A DNA stretch of 44,677 nucleotides from assembly GCA_022562935.1 (NCBI GenBank), contig JADFOI010000011.1:1-44677 (forward strand). Reading direction: 5' to 3'. The translations under genes were made by a program, and so were the position numbers. The notes below the pieces were generated by a model that was not told the origin of the DNA, did not search any database, and worked only from the letters and a program-made list of their open reading frames with translations. The stretch is from Acidobacteriota bacterium. GTDB taxonomy: Bacteria > Acidobacteriota > UBA6911 > RPQK01 > JADFOI01. Positions 1 to 6,499 of this stretch are shown here, one piece after another. Positions within the stretch are counted from its first letter, which is position 1, and every line of letters starts with the position of its first letter.

Positions 1-303
1 CAGTTCCGGACGGTCCACCAGGGCTTCGTAAAAGTAGGCGTCACTGCTGGCCGAGTTGCCAAACACATATTTCACTCCCGAGGCAATCAGTTGCTCGGCA
101 AAGGCTTCTCCTCCCGTGCCTTCGAATATCCGGATATCCTCCGGCGATACATCGGTATCCCCCGTTTTCCCGTACACCAGCGGGGTCAGCGATTGGACCA
201 CCGACTGGGCCGCCGCCAGCGACACTCCCGTCTTGGCTAAGCGGCTGACAAAGCTTCGCCGGGATATCGACTTGGACAGATACTGGGCCACTAGCTCTCT
301 CAT
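1..303 (-). CDS. Tat-exported thiamine-diphosphate-dependent enzyme, N-terminal part (runs off the window)
   Basis: Only the first 101 codons are present; the gene continues beyond base 1. The ATG at 303 follows a GGAGGG ribosome binding site. Residues 14-19 read SRRSFV, a twin-arginine motif followed by an Ala/Val/Leu-rich stretch to about residue 45, so the folded enzyme is probably exported by Tat. From about residue 59 (FEGTGGEAFAEQL, then GVKYVFGNSAS) it matches the start of the N-terminal ThDP domain of acetolactate synthase/benzoylformate decarboxylase-type enzymes. The exact reaction cannot be told from this fragment. It has its own sigma70-like promoter (382-411) and lies downstream of an exported amidohydrolase gene. 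Family call is good; substrate unknown. Confidence 0.8.
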   Translation of the reverse strand, partial: MRELVAQYLSKSISRRSFVSRLAKTGVSLAAAQSVVQSLTPLVYGKTGDTDVSPEDIRIFEGTGGEAFAEQLIASGVKYVFGNSASSDAYFYEALVDRPEL

Positions 304-381
304 GGTTCCCTCCTTGCTATCTCACAGAATCCTGAAAGTGGGTTTCTCAAAGGTGGACGGCTCCTTCTAGTCTTGGGACGG

Positions 382-411
382 ATTATATTCCTCATAGAAC
401 AAACGGGTCAA
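382..411 (-). promoter_or_regulatory. Sigma70-type promoter for the ThDP-enzyme gene
   Basis: On the minus strand TTGACC (411-406) and TATAAT (387-382) are separated by 18 bp. The expected start lies about 70 nt upstream of the ATG at 303. The perfect -10 and 5/6 -35 make this one of the best promoters in the window. It suggests the ThDP gene is transcribed apart from the amidohydrolase gene upstream. Confidence 0.55.
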
Positions 412-426
412 GCAAGGGCAATCACC

Positions 427-459
427 GGTGCCCCGTTGGTTATAAAAACACGGGGCACC
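427..459 (-). terminator. GC-rich hairpin downstream of amidohydrolase 1
   Basis: GGTGCCCCG (427-435) and CGGGGCACC (451-459) form a perfect 9-bp stem with a 15-nt A/T-rich loop, 36 bases after the stop codon of the amidohydrolase gene. No T-run follows on the minus strand, so it may slow or stabilise the mRNA end rather than act as a classical intrinsic terminator. The promoter of the next gene starts just beyond it, which fits a transcription-unit boundary. Confidence 0.45.
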
Positions 460-495
460 TCATGAGAAAACTGACTCAACCTGAACTTCTGTGGA

Positions 496-2352
496 TCAAT
501 TGCCACCGGCAATTTGATCCCGGTCATAGACGATCTCGCCACCCAGACCCGTCAGCACCACCTGCAGGCCACGAACTTCTTCGATGGGCATGGTGAAAAA
601 GTCCCTCTCCAACACGGCAAAATCGGCGAACTTCCCCGGCTCCAGAGTTCCGATCGTGTCCTCAGCCATCATGTATTCCGAGGCCCAGGTGGTGGTCATC
701 TTCAAAGCTGTGACTCGATCGATGGCCTCTTCAGGAACCAGCGGCAGGCGCTCCTCTGAACCCCGTAGCACGGGGATATTTCGGGTGACCAGGTCGTAGA
801 TGGGCGTCCAGAAATCGTTCCCTGCCGCCTCGAAGGTCACCCGGACTCCCTGATTGAGCCAGGTCTTGGTCGGCATCACGAACTTCAGGAGCCCTTCACC
901 GTAGTCCTTGATGTTTTCCCGGATGTCCCCCAGTTGATTGGTGTTGACATTGATGATAATCCCGTACTTTTTGATCCCCTCCATGACGTCGGGAACGTTG
1001 CCCAAGAGAATGTTATGGTCCAGGGTCATTCTGAGATTGCGCATGTACTCGACCGAGTAATTTCCCTCTTCCATGGCTTCTTCCACCATCTGAAGGTAAA
1101 GTCGAGCTCCATGGCTGGAAGTGGCGTGAACCTGAGAGGGGCGCCATCCGTAGAGGAGGCCCATTTTGATCGATTCATAGGGTTTGCTTCCCGGAACCGC
1201 ACACCTCTCCCGGGCCTTGATTTCCGGGGAAGCAGGTACATCGGGACCGAGGCACACCTCGTTGTAGATGGAGTCCCAGACTTCATTGCACATCCCGTTT
1301 AGCCACAACATCTTGTCGCCAGCCGCATGGGTGGTCCAGGGGGCACCGGTCCCCTTGTAAAATTCCCGGGTGGTCTTTTCATTCCAAAGGTTCCCCCTCT
1401 GTGATTCGATGTAATAGGCCATCCGATGGGGCATCCTTCCCTCTCGATTCAGGAGATGATAGGCGGCCACGACCCGGGGGTACAAAATCCGGGTAGCGAG
1501 GGTGGTGAGGCCCTTTTTCAGGTGATCGAGTCCCCCCAGACGCAACACTTCAGCCAAGTCCGAGAGGGGCTTGTCTTTCCACCAGAATTCATAGGTCAGG
1601 GCCCCTCTGTCGGGAACAGCGGCATATCCGTCCAGCGCGGACCCGGGTCCGTTTTCCCAATCTGTACTTTCCGCCCAGTCGGGAAATACTTTCGTGAACT
1701 CCTCGATGGCCTTGGTGTTGAAGATACCCTGCAGCTGTGTTCTCACCAGGACAGGGTAGTCTTCCGTTCCAGCTTCGATCATTCTTCGGTTGAAGCTCCC
1801 CAGATAAGCCCACGTGCAGATGGTGCAGCGACGATTCTTTTCGTTCTCTTGAAGAGACACCGTAATCCACTGCCCCTTGGGTATCCTTTGTACTCGAATG
1901 GCATTCAGGATGGCCTCTCGAACCTTCTTGGCAGTTGCCTCCGCCGTGGTCTCTCCCACCACAGTCAGTTTGACGCTGGGGTCGACAAGGCCGTACTGAG
2001 GGCCGTAGGTGCGAACTGCACTCCCATAGCTGTGGTAGTGAGTCTGGATCAAACCTGGAATCACGGTTCGATTGCCCACATCCACAAAGCGGGTGTTAGG
2101 TCCCGCCAGTCTTCTCATCTCGGCGTTGCTGCCCAGTGCCATAATTCTTTCCCCTTTGATGGCCATGGCCTGGGCAATTGTGCCGGGGGTATTGGGCGTG
2201 ATGCTGCGATCATCCATGCTGACCACTTTCCCATTGAACAGAACCATGTCGGCATAGCCCTGCTCGGCCACCAATGGTGGAATCTGCTGAGAAAGCCCCA
2301 CGCTCGGGTAGAGCAAAACCATCAGAAAAATCATGAAGGATTTCTGTCTCAT
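496..2352 (-). CDS. Exported amidohydrolase (amidohydrolase_3/YtcJ-like), paralog 1
   Basis: The 618-aa product starts at ATG 2352 behind AGGGAGG. The first 20 or so residues (MRQKSFMIFLMVLLYP...) form a signal peptide, so it should act in the periplasm. Metal-dependent hydrolase hallmarks of the amidohydrolase_3 group are visible: VIPGLIQTHYH (HxH metal site after the first beta strand), a later VH, a DHN histidine, GND near the end of the barrel and a C-terminal TIGTLEPGKFADF strand that closes the small beta-sandwich domain. It is a close paralog of the gene at 6480-8330 and a more distant one of 17124-19130. The substrate is unknown; aromatic amides, formamides or cyclic amides would fit the family. 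The 5' leader contains a near-palindromic repeat (2379-2424). Confidence 0.85.
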   Translation of the reverse strand: MRQKSFMIFLMVLLYPSVGLSQQIPPLVAEQGYADMVLFNGKVVSMDDRSITPNTPGTIAQAMAIKGERIMALGSNAEMRRLAGPNTRFVDVGNRTVIPGLIQTHYHSYGSAVRTYGPQYGLVDPSVKLTVVGETTAEATAKKVREAILNAIRVQRIPKGQWITVSLQENEKNRRCTICTWAYLGSFNRRMIEAGTEDYPVLVRTQLQGIFNTKAIEEFTKVFPDWAESTDWENGPGSALDGYAAVPDRGALTYEFWWKDKPLSDLAEVLRLGGLDHLKKGLTTLATRILYPRVVAAYHLLNREGRMPHRMAYYIESQRGNLWNEKTTREFYKGTGAPWTTHAAGDKMLWLNGMCNEVWDSIYNEVCLGPDVPASPEIKARERCAVPGSKPYESIKMGLLYGWRPSQVHATSSHGARLYLQMVEEAMEEGNYSVEYMRNLRMTLDHNILLGNVPDVMEGIKKYGIIINVNTNQLGDIRENIKDYGEGLLKFVMPTKTWLNQGVRVTFEAAGNDFWTPIYDLVTRNIPVLRGSEERLPLVPEEAIDRVTALKMTTTWASEYMMAEDTIGTLEPGKFADFAVLERDFFTMPIEEVRGLQVVLTGLGGEIVYDRDQIAGGN

Positions 2353-2378
2353 GCGTGCCTCCCTGTAGGCTAAAATTA

Positions 2379-2424
2379 GTGTCTCGCTCGCCAAAAACGT
2401 CATCGTATTTATGGAACGAGACAC
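2379..2424 (-). repeat. Near-palindromic dispersed element, copy A
   Basis: Read on the minus strand the 46-bp copy begins GTGTCTCGTTCCATAAATAC and ends GAGCGAGACAC. The ends are inverted repeats and most of the interior also pairs (CCA with TGG, AAA with TTT, CG with CG), so the transcript could fold into one long hairpin. It lies 26 bp upstream of the amidohydrolase 1 start codon, oriented toward that gene. It matches copy B (2561) at nearly every position and copy C (21807). Confidence 0.8.
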
Positions 2425-2476
2425 TCTATGAAAAAATGACTTCCAAGCGACCTTTCAAAAGAAAAACTTGTACCCA

Positions 2477-2506
2477 GAAATATCACTCCTTTCGAGGGCG
2501 AGTCAA
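2477..2506 (-). promoter_or_regulatory. Candidate promoter for amidohydrolase 1
   Basis: On the minus strand TTGACT (2506-2501) is 18 bp from TATTTC (2482-2477), and the -10 is preceded by TGA, giving an extended -10. Transcripts would carry repeat copy A in their leader. Only moderate match to consensus. Confidence 0.4.
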
Positions 2507-2523
2507 GCGAGAAGATAGCGCTG

Positions 2524-2553
2524 TTGACAAGAACCTATGGGTTGGAATCTACT
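2524..2553 (+). promoter_or_regulatory. Candidate promoter for the ABC ATPase gene
   Basis: A perfect TTGACA (2524-2529) is followed after 18 bp by TCTACT (2548-2553, 4/6 match). It faces away from the candidate promoter at 2477-2506, so this intergenic stretch seems to drive both neighbours. Transcripts would carry repeat copy B in their leader. Confidence 0.4.
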
Positions 2554-2560
2554 CTGCTGA

Positions 2561-2605
2561 GTGTCTCGTCCCATAAATACGATGACGTTTGTGGCAGCGG
2601 GACAC
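2561..2605 (+). repeat. Near-palindromic dispersed element, copy B
   Basis: This 45-bp copy begins GTGTCTCGTCCCATAAATAC and ends TGGCAGCGGGACAC. It is inverted relative to copy A, which means both copies point toward the gene they precede. Its right end is 10 bp upstream of the ATG at 2616. With copy A it encloses a 227-bp segment holding the divergent promoters. Confidence 0.8.
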
Positions 2606-2615
2606 CAAGGCATCC

Positions 2616-3437
2616 ATGACGTCCACACCCAAGCTGCAGTCAAAGGGAATTAGCGTTGACTATGTTCAGGCTCGTCTGGGTCGTTCCATACGGGCTCTCT
2701 CCCAAATTGATCTGTCGGTACAGGAGAATCAGTTTGTCAGCATCGTTGGACCCAGTGGCTGCGGGAAAACGACTTTCCTCAATGTGGTTGCCGGAGTGAT
2801 CGCTCCCTCCGAAGGCGAACTGACCCTGGATGGCCATCGGGTCGAAGGACCTGGCAGGGACCGGGCGGTTGTCTTTCAGCAGGCCTCACTTCTTCCCTGG
2901 CGAACGGTGCTCAACAATGTTCTGTACGGCCTGGAGTGTCAGGGCGGGGACGTCATACAGGCCATGGCACGAGCCCATGAGCTTCTTGAGATTGTGGGCC
3001 TGAGTGGGTTTGAGGATCATTATCCGAATGAACTTTCCGGCGGCATGCAACAGCGGGTGAACCTGGCCCGGGCTCTCTTGATTGATCCTGATCTGTTGCT
3101 CATGGACGAGCCCTTTGCCTCTCTGGATGCTCAGACCCGGGAGATCATGCAAAGCGAACTGCTGAGCATCTGGCACAGGACGAGTAAAACGGTGCTTTTC
3201 ATTACTCATCAGATTGATGAATCCGTTTTTCTCTCCGATCAGGTCATCGTCTTTGGTTCTCGCCCCGGCCGCGTGAAAGCCAGTATCTCCATCCCCTTCG
3301 AGCGACCCCGCCAACTTTCCCTCAAACGCACCCCCGAGTTTCTGAACTATATCGATCAGATCTGGGAATTGATCGAGAGCGATGTGCGCTCGGCAGCTCG
3401 GGGCGGGAAAGAAAGTGCCGCATCCAGCGACCACTAG
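2616..3437 (+). CDS. ABC transporter ATP-binding protein, TauB/SsuB/NrtD type (orphan)
   Basis: This 273-aa ATPase would power uptake through a nitrate/sulfonate/taurine-type ABC importer at the inner membrane. Visible motifs: Walker A GPSGCGKTT (about 45-53), Q-loop VFQQ (about 87-90), signature LSGGMQQ (140-146), Walker B LLLMDEP (about 160-166), D-loop SLD and an H-loop FITHQ. ATG 2616 is chosen because the family begins there and AAGG lies just upstream; an upstream in-frame TTG at 2589 sits inside repeat copy B. No permease or matching binding protein is next to it; the neighbours are two amidohydrolases and a TRAP system. It may pair with a permease elsewhere. Confidence 0.88.
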   Translation: MTSTPKLQSKGISVDYVQARLGRSIRALSQIDLSVQENQFVSIVGPSGCGKTTFLNVVAGVIAPSEGELTLDGHRVEGPGRDRAVVFQQASLLPWRTVLNNVLYGLECQGGDVIQAMARAHELLEIVGLSGFEDHYPNELSGGMQQRVNLARALLIDPDLLLMDEPFASLDAQTREIMQSELLSIWHRTSKTVLFITHQIDESVFLSDQVIVFGSRPGRVKASISIPFERPRQLSLKRTPEFLNYIDQIWELIESDVRSAARGGKESAASSDH

Positions 3438-3450
3438 CCGGGTTATAGGT

Positions 3451-3479
3451 TTCGAAATTTCGAGTTTTGAATTTTGAAT
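3451..3479. terminator. Possible terminator between convergent genes
   Basis: A 12-bp palindrome TCGAAATTTCGA (3452-3463) is followed on the plus strand by a T-rich run (GTTTTGAATTTTGAATT). It sits in the 47-bp gap between the ABC ATPase stop and the dctM stop, where a terminator is expected. The stem is AT-rich, so confidence is limited. Confidence 0.35.
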
Positions 3480-3484
3480 TTCTT

Positions 3485-4798
3485 CTACCCCATCATGGCA
3501 TTCGGTAACCAGAGCACCAGCTGGGGAAACAGAATGACCAGGACCAGGCCCAGGACCTCCAGGGCAATAAAAGGCAGGACGGATCTATAGATGTCTCCCA
3601 TGCTGATACTGTTGGGAACCACACCCTTCATGTAGAAAAGGTTCATTCCAAAAGGAGGGGAGATAAAGGCCAGTTCCATATTGATGGTAAAAAGGACACC
3701 GAACCAAATGAGATCGAATCCCAATTCTTCACTCAGTGGCAGAAATACCGGGAGAGTGATCATCATGATCCCAATGGGGTCGATAAACATTCCCAGGATA
3801 AAGAGAATCAGCTGCATGGCCAGAAGAATCAGCCATGGTCTCAGTTCAAGTCCTGAGATCATGCCAAGAATGAATTTGCCGGCTCCCGTTGCCGCATAAA
3901 TATGGGAGAAGGCTTTGGCGCCTAAGACGATCCAACCCACCATGACCGAGAGTTTGAAAGCCTCCAAAGTCGCTTCCTGAAACATCGCCCAGGAAAAACG
4001 CCTTTTGAGGATGGTGCAGATTAGAGCTCCGAAGGCTCCGACTGCCGAGGCTTCGGTGGGGGTGGTGATTCCCGTGTAGATGGTTCCCAGCACCAGCACG
4101 ACCAGCGCTACCGGGAAAATCACGGCCCGGACGAGCCTGAACTTCTGGCCCCACGAGATCTTCTCCTCCTCAGGAATCGAGGGGCCGAGATGAGGTTGGA
4201 CCAGAGTCCTGATTCCAATGTAGGTCACAAAAAGAGCAGCCATGACGAGACCAGGAATGACCCCTCCCATGAACAATTTCCCTACCGAGGCTCCTGTGAG
4301 GCTGGCAAACACAATCATGATGATGCTGGGAGGGATCAGGATTCCCAAGGAACCTCCGGCAGAGATTGCGCCCACGGCGATGTCCTTGTGATAGTTTCTC
4401 TTCAGCATGGAGGGCAGGGCCACCAGGCCCATGGTGACCGTTCCGGCGGCACTCACCCCTGACATGGCCGCGAAAACCGCACAGATAATCACCGTACCCA
4501 TCGCCAATCCTCCCCTCAAGGACCCCATCCAGTGGTACATCATTTCGTACAGGTCATCGGCGATCCCTGAGTGTGAAAGAAAGTTGGCCATCAAAACAAA
4601 AAGGGGCAGGGCCACCAGGATATAAAGGGTCCAGGAGGAAAAGGCCGTGGTGGTCAGGAGAAAGAGAGCCTCAGGCCCCATCTTCCACAAGGCCAGTACC
4701 ACGGCGGTGGCACCCAGCCCAAAGGCAAGAGGCAGACCCGACAGGAGCAGTAAGGCCAGAAAAATGAAAAGAATCAAGGTGACGAGTCCGATACTCAT
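3485..4798 (-). CDS. dctM: TRAP transporter large permease subunit (DctM-like)
   Basis: The 437-aa protein is almost entirely hydrophobic with about 12 predicted membrane segments, the usual size for DctM. The family pattern GGSLGILIPPSIIMIVFA is present in the middle, and GMFIDPIGIMMITLPVFLPL near the C-terminus is also typical. It forms the sodium-driven transport channel that accepts substrate from the DctP binding protein. The start ATG overlaps the dctQ stop as ATGA, so translation is coupled. It is the last gene of an operon headed by amidohydrolase 2, which suggests the imported compound is related to that enzyme's substrate or product. Confidence 0.93.
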   Translation of the reverse strand: MSIGLVTLILFIFLALLLLSGLPLAFGLGATAVVLALWKMGPEALFLLTTTAFSSWTLYILVALPLFVLMANFLSHSGIADDLYEMMYHWMGSLRGGLAMGTVIICAVFAAMSGVSAAGTVTMGLVALPSMLKRNYHKDIAVGAISAGGSLGILIPPSIIMIVFASLTGASVGKLFMGGVIPGLVMAALFVTYIGIRTLVQPHLGPSIPEEEKISWGQKFRLVRAVIFPVALVVLVLGTIYTGITTPTEASAVGAFGALICTILKRRFSWAMFQEATLEAFKLSVMVGWIVLGAKAFSHIYAATGAGKFILGMISGLELRPWLILLAMQLILFILGMFIDPIGIMMITLPVFLPLSEELGFDLIWFGVLFTINMELAFISPPFGMNLFYMKGVVPNSISMGDIYRSVLPFIALEVLGLVLVILFPQLVLWLPNAMMG

Positions 4799-5349
4799 CG
4801 CGGCTCATCCTGTCGAGCGCTCGCACTCCTGTGCGGAGTTTCCACTTTCCCCGTTATCGCTGTCGCGAGGTCGCGGACAAGCTTGGCTAGCCCCTGAAGA
4901 ATAATGAGGAAAATACCCGTAGTCATCACGATATAGACCGGATAAATGGGAGGCTCCCAGTAGGTGGGTGAATGTTCCAGATAGACCACCGCTTCCACCG
5001 TGGTGATCCAGGAGGCTCGAAACAGAGCCACCATGAAAAAGAAAAAGAAGAGTGAGGTCACCACATCAACGATCGCTTGGGTTCGGGTGCTCAGGCGAGA
5101 GTACAAGATCGGCACATTGACATGTCCGCCATGGAGTAGAACATAGGCACCTCCCAGAGCCGTGGTGGCCAGGAAAAGGTATTGGGTGCTCTCCATCGCC
5201 CAAATGGTAGGGCTCTTCAGAATATACCGGGCCACCACCTCGTAGGTCATGATGAACATCATGCCTGGAATCAGGAAGGCGCTAATCTTACCGGTCCATT
5301 CACTGGTAGCGTCTATGGCTTCAAGAACACGCCTCACATAAGAGGGCAA
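4795..5349 (-). CDS. dctQ: TRAP transporter small permease subunit (DctQ-like)
   Basis: About 184 aa with four hydrophobic segments and the family phrase MTYEVVARYILKSPTIWAMES near the first segments, as in DctQ proteins. It binds DctM in the inner membrane. The start is unclear. TTG 5349 and GTG 5337 are in frame but have no ribosome binding site, whereas a good GGAGG (5381-5377) lies 6 nt before an in-frame ATC at 5370-5368. The true start could therefore be the rare codon ATC. The stop overlaps the dctM start. It follows dctP by about 70 bases in the same operon. Confidence 0.88.
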   Translation of the reverse strand: MPSYVRRVLEAIDATSEWTGKISAFLIPGMMFIMTYEVVARYILKSPTIWAMESTQYLFLATTALGGAYVLLHGGHVNVPILYSRLSTRTQAIVDVVTSLFFFFFMVALFRASWITTVEAVVYLEHSPTYWEPPIYPVYIVMTTGIFLIILQGLAKLVRDLATAITGKVETPHRSASARQDEPR

Positions 5350-5412
5350 AAAAGGAGAAGAATTACTGATTGCCGACCTCCAAATCGAAAAAAAAGGGGA
5401 GAAGTCCCGAAT

Positions 5413-5424
5413 GAGACACTTACT
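5413..5424 (-). repeat. End fragment of the dispersed palindromic element at the dctP stop
   Basis: On the minus strand AGTAAGTGTCTC (5424-5413) is shared exactly with the fragment at 13296-13307. GTGTCTC is the left end of full copies A-C. Here it overlaps the TAA stop codon of dctP. Beyond it the match to the element is lost. Twelve bases is short, so chance similarity is possible. Confidence 0.35.
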
Positions 5425-6499
5425 GGTCAGTCCCTCTTGTTCTCTTCTCTGCCAGATACTCTCTCATCAGCTGGATGATTTTCGCAGATCCTGGGCTTCG
5501 GGCGGCTGTCTGGTCCAAGATGGGGGCTGCAGCTTCCAGGATCTTGGCAAACTCCTCATCCGGTAGAGTGACGATGGTGACGCCGTGCTCCCTTTCCGCG
5601 ATTTCCAGTATTTCGTCCATTTTTGCGGAAATGGTTTCGAGATAATAATGCATGGCTTCTTCTGCCGCATCCTCTACGATTACTTTCAGGTCATCAGGAA
5701 GGCTATTGTAGACCTCCAGATTGACGTACATATCTCCAGCCACCTGGCCAAAAGGGGGTCCCATAAGGCCCTTGGCGACGTCCCAAAGATTGATGGTGCC
5801 GATCGTATAATTGGGCATGATCACAGCATCGATGGTTCCCGTTTGCAGTGCCATGTACAATTCCGCCGGTGCCAAGGTCACTGGAACAGCACCCAGGTTG
5901 GTGATCAAATCAGGGGCGGCTCCACTGCCCCTGATTTTGAGTCCCTTCAATTCCTGTACTGAGTGCAGAGGTTCTCTGGAAATGAAGACGAGAGGGGAGG
6001 GTCCCAGCGACTTCAGGAGATGACAGCCCTTTTCTCTGTAAGCGGCGTCGATCAGCTCGTAGGCGGCCCCGTCCTTGTAGTAGATATAGAAGTCGATAAA
6101 GTCCTCAAGGGTCGAGAAAACACCAAAGAGTCCCTGTTCGATGTAGGCCTCCGGAACCTGCTTGACGTTATAGCCCCCCACACCCATTCCCATGTCGATT
6201 GCTTTCTTTTGCACCGCACTGAATTGCTCATAGGCATCAACGATGGTACCGGGGGGGAAAATCTGGATTTCCAGGCGTCCCTGGCTCCGCTCCTTCACCA
6301 ACTCGGCGAACTTCACGAAATGGTCTTGATAGAGCCAGCTGCTGGCGGGCACTCCAGATTGGGCTCTCCACCTGATGGTGGTATCGGCAGGCTCCAGCCC
6401 GTCTGAGCAGGCCGCCGCTAGAAACGTGCCCAATAGCAACGTCAGAACGGACAGGATCCTGGCAATCTTGTATTTCACTCTAATTACTGTCGATCCCAT
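5420..6499 (-). CDS. dctP: TRAP transporter solute-binding lipoprotein (DctP-like)
   Basis: About 359 aa. A lipoprotein signal (LLLGTFLAAAC) puts the lipidated Cys at residue 31, so this DctP is membrane-anchored rather than freely periplasmic. The family fold is visible from about residue 45 on: FPPGTIVDAYEQFSAVQ, LKGLKIRGSG (DctP signature), and ALQTGTIDAV. It binds the substrate and delivers it to DctQM. ATG 6499 overlaps the end of the amidohydrolase 2 gene by 20 bp. A GTG at 6478, one base after that gene's stop, would give a more compact signal peptide; both starts lack a clear ribosome binding site, consistent with translational coupling. Confidence 0.92.
   Translation of the reverse strand: MGSTVIRVKYKIARILSVLTLLLGTFLAAACSDGLEPADTTIRWRAQSGVPASSWLYQDHFVKFAELVKERSQGRLEIQIFPPGTIVDAYEQFSAVQKKAIDMGMGVGGYNVKQVPEAYIEQGLFGVFSTLEDFIDFYIYYKDGAAYELIDAAYREKGCHLLKSLGPSPLVFISREPLHSVQELKGLKIRGSGAAPDLITNLGAVPVTLAPAELYMALQTGTIDAVIMPNYTIGTINLWDVAKGLMGPPFGQVAGDMYVNLEVYNSLPDDLKVIVEDAAEEAMHYYLETISAKMDEILEIAEREHGVTIVTLPDEEFAKILEAAAPILDQTAARSPGSAKIIQLMREYLAEKRTRGTDQ

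Noticed and set aside
56-370. Open frame of 104 codons on the plus strand at the window start
   Set aside because: The minus strand there encodes a Tat signal and ThDP domain with a good ribosome binding site and promoter; the plus frame shows no family similarity.
1426-2373. Long open frame (315 codons) on the plus strand opposite amidohydrolase 1
   Set aside because: It mirrors the codon pattern of the real minus-strand gene, has no recognisable domain or ribosome binding site, and lies entirely within that gene's region.
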